DNA from: Chloroflexota bacterium
Lineage (GTDB): Bacteria > Chloroflexota > Anaerolineae > DTLA01
Direction of reading: 5' to 3'
NCBI GenBank assembly: GCA_014360805.1
Contig: JACIWU010000011.1
Coordinates: 1 to 57,721, forward strand
Length of the DNA: 57,721 nt
In this document: piece after piece, positions 16,557-24,019 of the stretch
How the letters are laid out: every line of letters begins with the position of its first letter
Position numbering within the stretch: the first letter of the stretch is position 1
The notes under the pieces: model-generated
Seen by the model: only the letters and a program-made list of their open reading frames with translations
Told to the model about the DNA's origin: nothing
The model's database searches: none
Translations under genes and position numbers: made by a program

Positions 16557-17480
16557 TCAATCACGGGTTGCGCCCGACCATTGGGCGACCTGCACGCACT
16601 CCACTGCGGTACGCCAGACCGTCTCCATCTCCTGGCGAGTGAGAAGAGGCACAGCGTCCAGCGCGTAGTTCAGATCCAGCCTGTGATACTTCGGCTTCCC
16701 CAAGTTGGTGTACGCCAGCAGGTCCCACCGCTCCACATTCGGCAGGCACTCGCGTATGAACCGCCCGATAGCCTTGATGTTCTCCAGATCGTCGGTGTAC
16801 CCCGGGATGACTGGCGTTCGGATCCATGCGGGCTTCCCCAGCGCAGCAAGGCGCTGCGCATTGACGAGAACGTTGGCATTGTCCATGCCTGTTGCGGCCT
16901 TGTGGCGCATTGGATCCAGAATCTTCAGGTCAAGCAACACCAAGTCTACATAGAGCAGCACGCGCTCATACGCCTCCCAGGGCAGCACGCCGCTTGTATC
17001 CAGAGCGACGTGAATCCCCTCATCTTTGCAGCGTTTCGTTATCTCCGCGAGGAAGTCAACCTGCAACATTGGCTCCCCGCCGCTAAACGTTACGCCGCCC
17101 CCCGAGGTCTCGTAGAACACCCGGTCCTTGAGAATCTCGGCAACCAGTTCCTCAACCGTCCACCGACGCCCGATGGCCTCAAGCGCCGCTGCCGGGCACG
17201 CCTGCACACATAGCCCGCACACCGTGCACTGTTCCCTGTCAATCCTCATGCCGCTGGGCGTCAATTGCAGAGCGCCCTCGGGGCAGACGCGAAGACAATC
17301 GCGGGCCGCGATGCACCGCGTGTCATGCCAGACCAGGTCCGGCTGGCTCCGCAGCCCCTCCGGGTTATGGCACCAAGCGCACCGCAGCGGGCAACCCTTC
17401 ATGAACACCGTGGTGCGGATGCCCGGGCCATCTTCAGTGCTGAACTGCTGAACGTTGAATGTAACGCCTGTAGTCGCCAA
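16557..17480 (-). CDS. glycyl-radical enzyme activating enzyme (radical SAM, PflA family)
   Basis: The protein has 307 residues. It has the radical-SAM cluster motif in GCPLRCAWCHNPEG (CxxxCxxC, about residue 30), and an inserted ferredoxin-like pair of [4Fe-4S] sites (CIAARDCLRVCPEG and CTVCGLCVQACP, residues 55-100), then TFSGGEPMLQ. The two extra clusters mark activases of dehydratase or decarboxylase-type glycyl-radical enzymes rather than PflA itself. It abstracts H from the partner's glycine to make the radical, under anoxic conditions. The TTG at 17478-17480 is preceded by GGGGAG. It follows the glycyl-radical enzyme gene by 35 bases, so that protein is almost surely its partner. Confidence 0.9.
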   Translation of the reverse strand: MATTGVTFNVQQFSTEDGPGIRTTVFMKGCPLRCAWCHNPEGLRSQPDLVWHDTRCIAARDCLRVCPEGALQLTPSGMRIDREQCTVCGLCVQACPAAALEAIGRRWTVEELVAEILKDRVFYETSGGGVTFSGGEPMLQVDFLAEITKRCKDEGIHVALDTSGVLPWEAYERVLLYVDLVLLDLKILDPMRHKAATGMDNANVLVNAQRLAALGKPAWIRTPVIPGYTDDLENIKAIGRFIRECLPNVERWDLLAYTNLGKPKYHRLDLNYALDAVPLLTRQEMETVWRTAVECVQVAQWSGATRD

Positions 17481-17515
17481 GCAACTCCCCCAAAGCCGAT
17501 TCTATCTCCGCCCGC

Positions 17516-19993
17516 TCACAGTGCGTGGCTTTCGCGGGTGATGATCTCATCCTGAATCTCCTTGCCCAACCCCACGAAGTACGCATTGTACCCGGTAACC
17601 CGCACCAGGAGATTGCGGTATTCGTCCGGATGCTTCTGGGCCTCGCGCAGGGTTTCGGGACTGATCACGTTGATCTGTAAGCACGTGCCCCCTACCCTGC
17701 CGTATGCGCGCAGGAGCGCAGCGAGTTTCTGCCGCTGCTCGGCGCTCCGCAGCAGCGTAGGGCTGAAACTCATCGTATGGCTCGCGCCATTGGGGGCGGT
17801 CTCCAACCCCAAACGCCCCACGCTCTTGATCACCGCCGTCGGCCCCTTGCGGTCCGCCCCGTTCACCGGGCAGACAGCATTGGACAGGTACTGCCCCCGC
17901 TTGCGGCCATCCGGCGTGGCCGCTGTGGTCGGCGCATACGCAATCCAGTAGTTCCACGACAGGTAGCCGCCTCGGTACCGTTTTCCCGTTGGAGACACAT
18001 GACGGAACGCTTCTTCCGTCCAGAAGCGGCTCGCTTCCCTGGCGATATCGTCCACGTAGGGGTCGTCGTTGCCGTACTTCGGCGCCTTGTTGATGAGCGT
18101 CTGCCGCAGGGGCTCGTGCCCCTCAAAGTTCGCTTTGATGGCTGTCAGCAGGTCATCCATCGCAATCTGCTTGTCATCAAACACCAGTTTCTTCACCGCG
18201 GCCAGGCTGTCCGCCGCCGTCGCCAGGGCGATTCCCTCCACCGTGAGGAAGTTGAATTCCGCGCCACCGGCGTTGCTGTCCTTGCCACTCTGCAAGCAGC
18301 CATCCACCAATGCGCTCATATACGGCACCGGCTCCCAGCGCGCCCGCCCTACGTCGGCCATGTCGTTCACGCGGATAATCCACTCCAGCAGGTGCTTCAA
18401 CTGCGCCTTGAACGCTGCAAAGAACTGGTCAAAGGATTGAAAACCGCGCGGGTCTCCCGTCTTCGGGCCAATCTGCTTGCCCGTGGCCATGTCGCGGCCA
18501 TCGTTCAGGGCTAACTCCACGGCCTTCGCCAGGTTCAGATTCACATCCACCGTCCCCGAGCGGTCGCACCCCTGCAAGGTGTTTTCCAAGCACCCCACAG
18601 GCGCGTAGTCCCACAGGCGATCCTCAGGCAACCCTTGCCAGCGCAGCCCAGCCATAGAGTTCTCGTCAAAGTTGATGAGGAATGCCGACCCCTGCGTCTT
18701 GGACAACATGCTCACAAGGCGCTCCAGGAGCCTGTCGGGCGTACGCGCGTGGATGCGAACGTTGGGCTTCGGCTCCAGCAGGTTGATCTCCTCTATGACG
18801 TCCAGCATCAGGTACGTCAACTCATTGGAAGCATCGCTTCCATCGGCCTTCATCCCTGCGAGGGTGATCAACTGCCCGAACGACGAGTTGATGCCCTGGT
18901 TCGTCCCCACCCAGCCCTGGTAGTCGTACGCGTAATTGTCCTTGATATCGGGGTAATTGTTGATGGCCACGTACATCGTGGGCACGCCCTGGTAGTCGTA
19001 CGCGTAATTGTGCTTGATCCACCAGCATTCCAACCACTCCTTTGCCTGCTCGCGGGTCAACCGCCCGGATTGGAGATCCGCCTCGTAGTACGGATACAAG
19101 TACTGATCCACCCTCCCGGGCGACACTCCGGGGCCCGGATAACTCTCGGCGGCCATGAGCAGCATGTGCGTCGTCCAGAGCGCCTGAAGGGCCTCGGGGA
19201 ACGTCTCGGGCGGCAACCACGGCACCTTGCGGCAGATGCGGGAGATTTCCAGCAGTTCAGCGCGACGTGCGGGGTCGGTCGCTTCGCTGGCTTGTCGCTC
19301 GGCCTCTGCCGCGTACCTCGCCATGAACTCTGGCACTGCCTCCGCACAGATCACCACAGCACGCGCCAAGTCCCGCTGCTCGCGCGTGCTGTTCGAGTCG
19401 TCGGCGATAGCCAGCGCCTCGTCGCGAATGCCCTTCCAACCCACACGCAGGACTTTCGGATAGTTCGGGATCAGATGCCCGGGCACCGCCCCGCAGTTGC
19501 CCACGCCTACGCTGTTCAGTTTGTCCCATTCTTTGAAGAACGCTTCCTCTTCGCGGTCGCGCCGCGTCGCCTCCTCTCGCGTCAGGCATCGCGACAGAGC
19601 CGCGTTGAAGTGAGACCCTACGATCAGTTCTCCTTCCCGTATCTGCGTGGGCAGATAGCCCCGTAGCACCTCGCGGAAGAACAGAGCGCGCCGCACGACC
19701 AAAGGCTCGTCCCAGAATCCGGCGGGGAGTCTCACGGGTGTAGCCGCCGCCAAGAGGTAACTGCGGTAACCGCGCTGAAACATGGCGACCTCGGGGACAT
19801 TCGTCCAGTTCCAAATGGAGTACACCGTGTCCCACGGCGTTCCTGTTGTGTAAGCCCGCACCTCATTGGTGAAATCGCGGGTGTAGAATGACCAGTACTC
19901 ATCTCGGAGGCGCCTGATGCGGGGGGACAGCGTGTCGGCAGCGGACCAAATCTGCGCAGGAGATACCACCGTGCAAGCCTCTGAAGTGCTCAT
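17516..19993 (-). CDS. glycyl-radical enzyme (PFL-like) with an in-frame templated insertion
   Basis: The protein has 825 residues. The active cysteine is in APVGCLEN (Cys468, GCxE as in dehydratase/decarboxylase-type members) and the radical glycine in RVTGYNAYFVGL (Gly801). The motif WVGTNQGINSSFGQLITL follows an odd segment: NYAYDYQG occurs at 329-336 and again at 353-360, separated by VPTMYVAINNYPDIKD. Together with Gly336 that spacer is identical, in DNA and reading frame, to residues 300-316 of the acyl-CoA ligase at 21260-22942. Without it the protein would be 801 residues, a normal size. ATG 19991-19993 has GGGAGGG upstream. It is the first gene of the operon; substrate unknown. Whether the enzyme tolerates 24 extra residues is open. 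Confidence 0.9.
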   Translation of the reverse strand: MSTSEACTVVSPAQIWSAADTLSPRIRRLRDEYWSFYTRDFTNEVRAYTTGTPWDTVYSIWNWTNVPEVAMFQRGYRSYLLAAATPVRLPAGFWDEPLVVRRALFFREVLRGYLPTQIREGELIVGSHFNAALSRCLTREEATRRDREEEAFFKEWDKLNSVGVGNCGAVPGHLIPNYPKVLRVGWKGIRDEALAIADDSNSTREQRDLARAVVICAEAVPEFMARYAAEAERQASEATDPARRAELLEISRICRKVPWLPPETFPEALQALWTTHMLLMAAESYPGPGVSPGRVDQYLYPYYEADLQSGRLTREQAKEWLECWWIKHNYAYDYQGVPTMYVAINNYPDIKDNYAYDYQGWVGTNQGINSSFGQLITLAGMKADGSDASNELTYLMLDVIEEINLLEPKPNVRIHARTPDRLLERLVSMLSKTQGSAFLINFDENSMAGLRWQGLPEDRLWDYAPVGCLENTLQGCDRSGTVDVNLNLAKAVELALNDGRDMATGKQIGPKTGDPRGFQSFDQFFAAFKAQLKHLLEWIIRVNDMADVGRARWEPVPYMSALVDGCLQSGKDSNAGGAEFNFLTVEGIALATAADSLAAVKKLVFDDKQIAMDDLLTAIKANFEGHEPLRQTLINKAPKYGNDDPYVDDIAREASRFWTEEAFRHVSPTGKRYRGGYLSWNYWIAYAPTTAATPDGRKRGQYLSNAVCPVNGADRKGPTAVIKSVGRLGLETAPNGASHTMSFSPTLLRSAEQRQKLAALLRAYGRVGGTCLQINVISPETLREAQKHPDEYRNLLVRVTGYNAYFVGLGKEIQDEIITRESHAL
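18915..19012. repeat. 26-bp direct duplication flanking a 52-bp copy of the acyl-CoA ligase gene
   Basis: Bases 18915-18940 and 18987-19012 are identical (26 bp, offset 72). Between and slightly overlapping them, 18939-18990 is the exact reverse complement of 22156-22207 (52 bp). On the coding strand the left joint shares GGGC between donor and recipient. The right joint shares ATCAAG plus AC with one mismatch. The insertion is 72 bp, a multiple of three. Confidence 0.95.
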
Positions 19994-20042
19994 GAAGTCT
20001 CCCTCCCTTTCAGGTTTGGACGACAGACACTCAGACGGTGCT

Positions 20043-20071
20043 AGTATATCCCAGGAACCCGTCGCTGGCAA
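20043..20071 (-). promoter_or_regulatory. sigma70-like promoter of the glycyl-radical operon
   Basis: Minus strand TTGCCA, 17 bases, TATACT, 50 bases upstream of the ATG at 19993. Divergent from the rnc promoter. Confidence 0.6.
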
Positions 20072-20102
20072 AGCGGCCGCCGAGCACATACGAGGCCAAT
20101 TC

Positions 20103-20131
20103 TTGCCCCTCATTCACCGCCGTGCTATACT
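20103..20131 (+). promoter_or_regulatory. sigma70-like promoter of rnc
   Basis: TTGCCC, 17 bases, TATACT, 42 bases before the rnc ATG. Confidence 0.55.
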
Positions 20132-20173
20132 CCGAGGCAGATTCCGATACAAGCCTACGCTAGAGGTTGTGCC

Positions 20174-20878
20174 ATGGGAGTTGTCTTCACCCACCCCATT
20201 GAACAGGTGCTGCGCCATGCATTCCGCGACCCCGCGCTGCTTCAACAGGCGCTCACGCATTCATCTTATGTCAACGAGAATCGTGATTCAGTCCTCGCCG
20301 ACAACGAACGCCTGGAATATCTGGGCGATGCAGTGCTGGACTTCATGGTGGCGGAATGGCTGTTCAAGCAGTATCCCGACCTCACAGAAGGCCAGATGAC
20401 GAACCTGCGTGCCCGCCTGGTACGCGAAGATACCCTGGCCCGGGTTGCTCAACGCATCCACCTGGGCGAACACCTTTTGCTCGGCAAAGGCGAGGCCGAA
20501 AGCGGAGGGCGCGCCCGCCCGCACAACCTCTGCGCGGCGTTTGAGGCCCTTGTCGGCGCCGTGTACCTGGACGCGGGCCTGGATGTCGTCCGCATGGTAT
20601 TCAAGCCCCTCCTCCAGACCGAACTGGACCAGGCACTGCACGATGAGTCCGCGCGCGATCCCAAGAGCCTCCTCCAGGAATGGGTGCAGGGACGCTATCA
20701 CGTTACCCCAGCCTACGAAACGATCTCCGAGGAAGGCCCCGACCACGCCAAGACCTTCACTGTTCAGGTGCTGGTGAACAACCGCGTCCTGGGCATCGGT
20801 ACCGGAGCAAGCAAACAGGCCGCTGCCCAGCAAGCCGCCGCCGCCGCCCTCCAACGCTTACAGGCCGAGCATCCGTAA
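20174..20878 (+). CDS. rnc: ribonuclease III
   Basis: The protein has 234 residues. The catalytic domain carries the signature NERLEYLGDAVLD (about residue 43) and the second acidic site AFEALVGAVYLDAG (about 117). The C-terminal double-stranded RNA-binding domain (about 162-232) includes DPKSLLQEW, GPDHAKTFTVQV and GTGASKQAAAQQAA. It cuts double-stranded RNA in rRNA and mRNA processing. ATG 20174 has GAGG upstream. Monocistronic by appearance: own promoter upstream, repeat-bearing intergenic space downstream. Confidence 0.96.
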   Translation: MGVVFTHPIEQVLRHAFRDPALLQQALTHSSYVNENRDSVLADNERLEYLGDAVLDFMVAEWLFKQYPDLTEGQMTNLRARLVREDTLARVAQRIHLGEHLLLGKGEAESGGRARPHNLCAAFEALVGAVYLDAGLDVVRMVFKPLLQTELDQALHDESARDPKSLLQEWVQGRYHVTPAYETISEEGPDHAKTFTVQVLVNNRVLGIGTGASKQAAAQQAAAAALQRLQAEHP

Positions 20879-20980
20879 CACAGTGCCTCGGACCGCGACT
20901 GCGCCCGTTATCACAGCCCCATCAGGAACCGACCCGGAAATCCTGCCTCTGCTGTGAAGTTGGAAGCCAACTGCACAGGT

Positions 20981-21067
20981 GGAAAGTTTGTTCGTCGCGC
21001 CATAGACACGGACGCGACGCACTCTCGGAAGCGCGTCGCACCGTGGTCGCCAACACGAGACAGAACC
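20981..21067 (+). repeat. dispersed repeat family R2, copy A
   Basis: Shares AAAGTTTG-TTsGTCGCGCCA-type left part and GGTCGCCAACAC right part with copies at 27724-27798 (minus) and 57002-57075. The middle is longer and diverged, with a CGCGACGC..GCGTCGC palindrome. It lies between rnc and the acyl-CoA ligase promoter. Confidence 0.7.
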
Positions 21068-21086
21068 AAATCAAACTTTCTGTCCC

Positions 21087-21116
21087 TTGACATTTCACCA
21101 GTTTGCACGCTATACT
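21087..21116 (+). promoter_or_regulatory. sigma70-like promoter of the acyl-CoA ligase
   Basis: A consensus -35 TTGACA, 18 bases, TATACT. The leader of about 137 bases contains a 7-bp hairpin (CTGCCGC-CGGATC-GCGGCAG, 21180-21199) before the GGAGGAG ribosome site. Confidence 0.65.
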
Positions 21117-21259
21117 ATCCATAGCAGCAGCCCTCGTCGTAGAAACATGCCCCAGGTCTCGTTGTAGGAATCGGCACCTCTGCCGCCGGATCGCGGCAGA
21201 CCAGTCCCTATCCGCCGTGCGCCGACAATCGGCCACCCAAGATTTGAGGAGGAGACCGA

Positions 21260-22942
21260 ATGGAACGACCCTGGCTGAAGTTCTACGAACCCGGCGTACC
21301 TGCAAGCATCCCTTACCCGGACATCCCCCTACATCAGAATCTCGCCGACGCCGCCAGAGATTACCCACACAGCCCCGCGACGATCTTCTTTGACGCAACG
21401 CTCACCTACCAGCAACTGGACGCTTTGGCCGATCGCTTTGCCGCAGGGCTTCAACAGGCGGGCGTCAAAAAGGGCGACCGCGTCGCCATCTACATGCCCA
21501 ACTGCCCGCAGTTCATCATCGCCTACTACGGCGCTCTGCGGGCCGGCGCCATCACGGTCCCGTGCAACCCCCTCTACGTGGCGCGCGAGTTGGAACATCA
21601 ACTCAACGACTCCGGCTCCGAGACCATCGTGGCGCTCAGTAAGTTGTACCCGGTTGTCAGGGCCATCCAAGACCGCACGCACCTCAAACGGGTCATCGTA
21701 ACCAGCATCAAGGAATACTTCCCACCCATCTTACGCCTGCTGTTCACACTCCTCAAGGAGAAGAAGGAAGGGCACGTGGTGGACATCTCCAACGCGCCGA
21801 ACACCATCTGGTTTCAGGATTTCCTCCGCACGGCGCCGCCAAAACCCCAGCCTGTGCCCGTGCAACCCCAGGACACCGCATGCCTGCTCTACACCGGCGG
21901 AACCACAGGTGTCCCCAAGGCCGCGGAACTGAGCCACCGGAATCTCGTCGCCAACGCTATTCAGTGCTGTGTCTGGTGCTCCGGCAAAAGGGGACAGGAA
22001 CGTTTTCTCGCCGCCCTGCCCCTCTTCCACAGTTACGGAATGACCACCTGCATGAACGCGGGCATCTACCTGGCATCTCCCGTCATTCTCCTTCCGCAGT
22101 TCAAACTCAAGGATGTACTGGAAGCCATCAACAAACACCAGCCTACTATCTTCCCGGGCGTGCCCACGATGTACGTGGCCATCAACAATTACCCCGATAT
22201 CAAGGACTACAATCTGCGCTCCATCCGCGCATGCATCAGCGGCGCCGCGGGCCTGCCGGTGGAGGTACAGCAGAAGTTCCAGGAACTGACCGGCGGCCGC
22301 CTGGTGGAAGGCTACGGGTTGAGCGAGGCATCGCCCGTTACGCACGGCAACCCGGTCTTCGGCGATTGCCGAATCGGCACCATCGGCGTGCCCTTCCCCG
22401 ACACAGACGCCAAGATCGTTGACCTGGAAACCGGCGCACGGGAGTTGCCCCCTGGCGAGACCGGCGAACTGATCATCAGAGGCCCGCAGGTCATGAAGGG
22501 ATACTGGAACCGCCCTGACGAGACAGCCCTCGTCTTGCGAGAGGGTTGGCTCTACACCGGCGACATCGCCCGCCGCGATGCCGATGGCTACTTCCAAATC
22601 GTGGACCGCAAGAAGGACATGATCATCGCAGGTGGATTCAACATCTACCCCCGCGATGTGGAGGAAATCCTCTACCAACATCCCAAAATCAAAGAGGCGG
22701 TGGTCGCAGGCGTCCCCGACGAGTACCTGGGAGAAGTCGTCAAGGCGTATGTCGTGCTCAAAGAGGGGGAAACCGCTACCGAGCAGGAAATCATTGAGTT
22801 TTGCCGCCAAAGCCTCGCCAAGTACAAAGTCCCTCGCGTTGTGGAGTTCCGCAAGGACCTCCCCAAGACCATGGTGGGCAAAATCCTGCGCCGCGTCCTC
22901 GTGGAGGAAGAGCGCGCTAAAATGGCCAAAGCCAAGCAGTAG
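21260..22942 (+). CDS. long-chain fatty acid-CoA ligase (AMP-forming)
   Basis: The protein has 560 residues of the ANL adenylating superfamily: the P-loop YTGGTTGVPKAAELSH (about residue 213), FPGVPTMYVAINNYP, GYGLSEASP (about 350), YTGDIARRDADGYFQIVDRKKDMI with the hinge Asp/Lys (about 433-455), and a catalytic Lys in KTMVGKILRR near the end. It activates fatty acids to acyl-CoA with ATP, at the cytoplasmic membrane side. ATG 21260 follows GGAGGAG. Codons 300-316 (22156-22207) are the likely donor of the segment found in the glycyl-radical enzyme gene, because FPGVPTMYVAINN is native to this family. It stands alone with its own promoter. Confidence 0.92.
   Translation: MERPWLKFYEPGVPASIPYPDIPLHQNLADAARDYPHSPATIFFDATLTYQQLDALADRFAAGLQQAGVKKGDRVAIYMPNCPQFIIAYYGALRAGAITVPCNPLYVARELEHQLNDSGSETIVALSKLYPVVRAIQDRTHLKRVIVTSIKEYFPPILRLLFTLLKEKKEGHVVDISNAPNTIWFQDFLRTAPPKPQPVPVQPQDTACLLYTGGTTGVPKAAELSHRNLVANAIQCCVWCSGKRGQERFLAALPLFHSYGMTTCMNAGIYLASPVILLPQFKLKDVLEAINKHQPTIFPGVPTMYVAINNYPDIKDYNLRSIRACISGAAGLPVEVQQKFQELTGGRLVEGYGLSEASPVTHGNPVFGDCRIGTIGVPFPDTDAKIVDLETGARELPPGETGELIIRGPQVMKGYWNRPDETALVLREGWLYTGDIARRDADGYFQIVDRKKDMIIAGGFNIYPRDVEEILYQHPKIKEAVVAGVPDEYLGEVVKAYVVLKEGETATEQEIIEFCRQSLAKYKVPRVVEFRKDLPKTMVGKILRRVLVEEERAKMAKAKQ
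22156..22207 (+). repeat. 52-bp donor segment, inverted copy at 18939-18990
   Basis: Exact reverse-complement match to 18939-18990; encodes GVPTMYVAINNYPDIKD in both genes. Here it sits in a conserved part of the ligase, so this is taken as the original location. Confidence 0.95.
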
Positions 22943-22953
22943 CCCCAAAAGTG

Positions 22954-22990
22954 AAGCGGCGACCTGGTCGGGGGAACCAGGCCGCCGCTT
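22954..22990 (+). terminator. terminator-like hairpin after the acyl-CoA ligase
   Basis: AAGCGGC and CCTGGT arms pair with ACCAGG and GCCGCTT (7 + 6 bp, small internal loop, 7-base loop), 12 bases past the stop. There is no T-tract, so efficiency is uncertain. Confidence 0.5.
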
Positions 22991-23147
22991 CTGCCTGAGG
23001 AGGGCTAGGTGAGAAGTTGTCAAAATCCGACTTCTCTAGTCGTATTTTACCATGGTTTTTCCAATTTGTCAACATTGTGCGCATATTCACGACGCACCCT
23101 GAACCAAGCCTACCCCATAAAGCGAACCGAACGTAGGGAGAAAAGAG

Positions 23148-23951
23148 ATGGACACCAGACCGCGCCTTCTAGCCGCGGCGCTTTTGCTCCTGGCCTTGGG
23201 CCTTGCGCTGGGCGCTTGCGGCCATGCCCCTGCCCCGACAGTTGCGCCCACGGCCGCCGCCCCGCCCCCCGCGGCGACCACCCGCCCCCCGCCAACACCA
23301 GCCCCCACGCACACGCCTGCGCCCTGCCCAACGCCGCCGCCCCCCACCCCAACGTTCACGCCGGCTCCTACGGCCACAAGCACGCCGGTGCTTTCCCTTG
23401 TGGAGCGGCTGCCGACCGGCAAGAACCAGGAATTCAGTCTCGCGCTGACCGATGAGGACTTGAGTCAACTCATTGCCCTCGCGACAAAGGATTCCGTGGA
23501 TCCCGAAATCTACTGGCCCGAGGCCCATATCCACCCGGACGAGATTGTCGTGAGCGCGCGCCTGGTCGCCACCGGTCGAGCGCTGGTCATTGACGCAGAG
23601 ATCCACGGCAACATCGTCCTCAAGGCCGGTATTCCCCGCTTCCAATTGAGCGACATGAAAACGTGGATTCTCTGCTATTTCTGCTTTGAGGTCGTGAACG
23701 GAGAGCCGCGGCTTCGCATCACGCCGGCACCCACGACGGCAGGCGAATCCCCGCGCGATCTCCTTGACCCCAGCGCGCTGGCTCAGATCGGCGGGGGCGC
23801 CAACTGGTACGCAATGGCCGAGGGCATGGTCAACAACGCCCTGTGGTACGTGGACCCGGCGCGCCCGAGCACCGTCGGCCCGGGCGACTTCGTGATCACA
23901 GAGTTTACCCAGGCAGAGGGTCTTCTCACGCTGCGAGGCCGCACCAAATAG
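23148..23951 (+). CDS. lipoprotein of unknown function with Pro/Thr-rich linker
   Basis: The protein has 267 residues. The lipoprotein signal ends in LGAC (Cys24). Residues 27-80 are a Pro/Thr/Ala-rich linker (TPTFTPAPTATSTP) of the kind common in Chloroflexota surface proteins. The folded part (about 82-267) begins SLVERLPTGKNQEFSLALTDEDLSQLI and has two Cys in ILCYFCFEVVNG. No family recognised; the alternating hydrophobic pattern suggests a beta-rich domain. It would sit tethered outside the membrane. The ATG at 23148 follows GGGAGAAAAGAG. It is convergent with the large modular protein, separated by a hairpin at 23965-23991. The 205 bases before it are AT-richer and hold no gene. Confidence 0.65.
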   Translation: MDTRPRLLAAALLLLALGLALGACGHAPAPTVAPTAAAPPPAATTRPPPTPAPTHTPAPCPTPPPPTPTFTPAPTATSTPVLSLVERLPTGKNQEFSLALTDEDLSQLIALATKDSVDPEIYWPEAHIHPDEIVVSARLVATGRALVIDAEIHGNIVLKAGIPRFQLSDMKTWILCYFCFEVVNGEPRLRITPAPTTAGESPRDLLDPSALAQIGGGANWYAMAEGMVNNALWYVDPARPSTVGPGDFVITEFTQAEGLLTLRGRTK

Positions 23952-23964
23952 AGCGCAAAATGGC

Positions 23965-23991
23965 AAGCCCCGCAGGAGGTCGCGGGGGCTT
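23965..23991. terminator. bidirectional terminator-like hairpin between convergent genes
   Basis: AAGCCCCGC pairs with GCGGGGGCTT (one bulged G) 14 bases after the lipoprotein stop, in the 68-base gap between two convergent genes. There is only a short AAAA on the left and no strong T-run on the right. Confidence 0.5.
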
Positions 23992-24019
23992 AGGCCCTCG
24001 TCCGCGCTATGCCGCCGGC

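Noticed and set aside
18635-19666. Plus-strand ORF opposite the glycyl-radical enzyme gene
   Set aside because: Antisense to a strongly conserved enzyme; its apparent repeat merely mirrors the inserted segment.
18939-22207. The 52-bp inverted match as ends of an insertion sequence or composite transposon
   Set aside because: Both copies lie inside coding sequence in frame, the segment is native to the acyl-CoA ligase family, no transposase is present and there is no short target-site duplication around the ligase copy.
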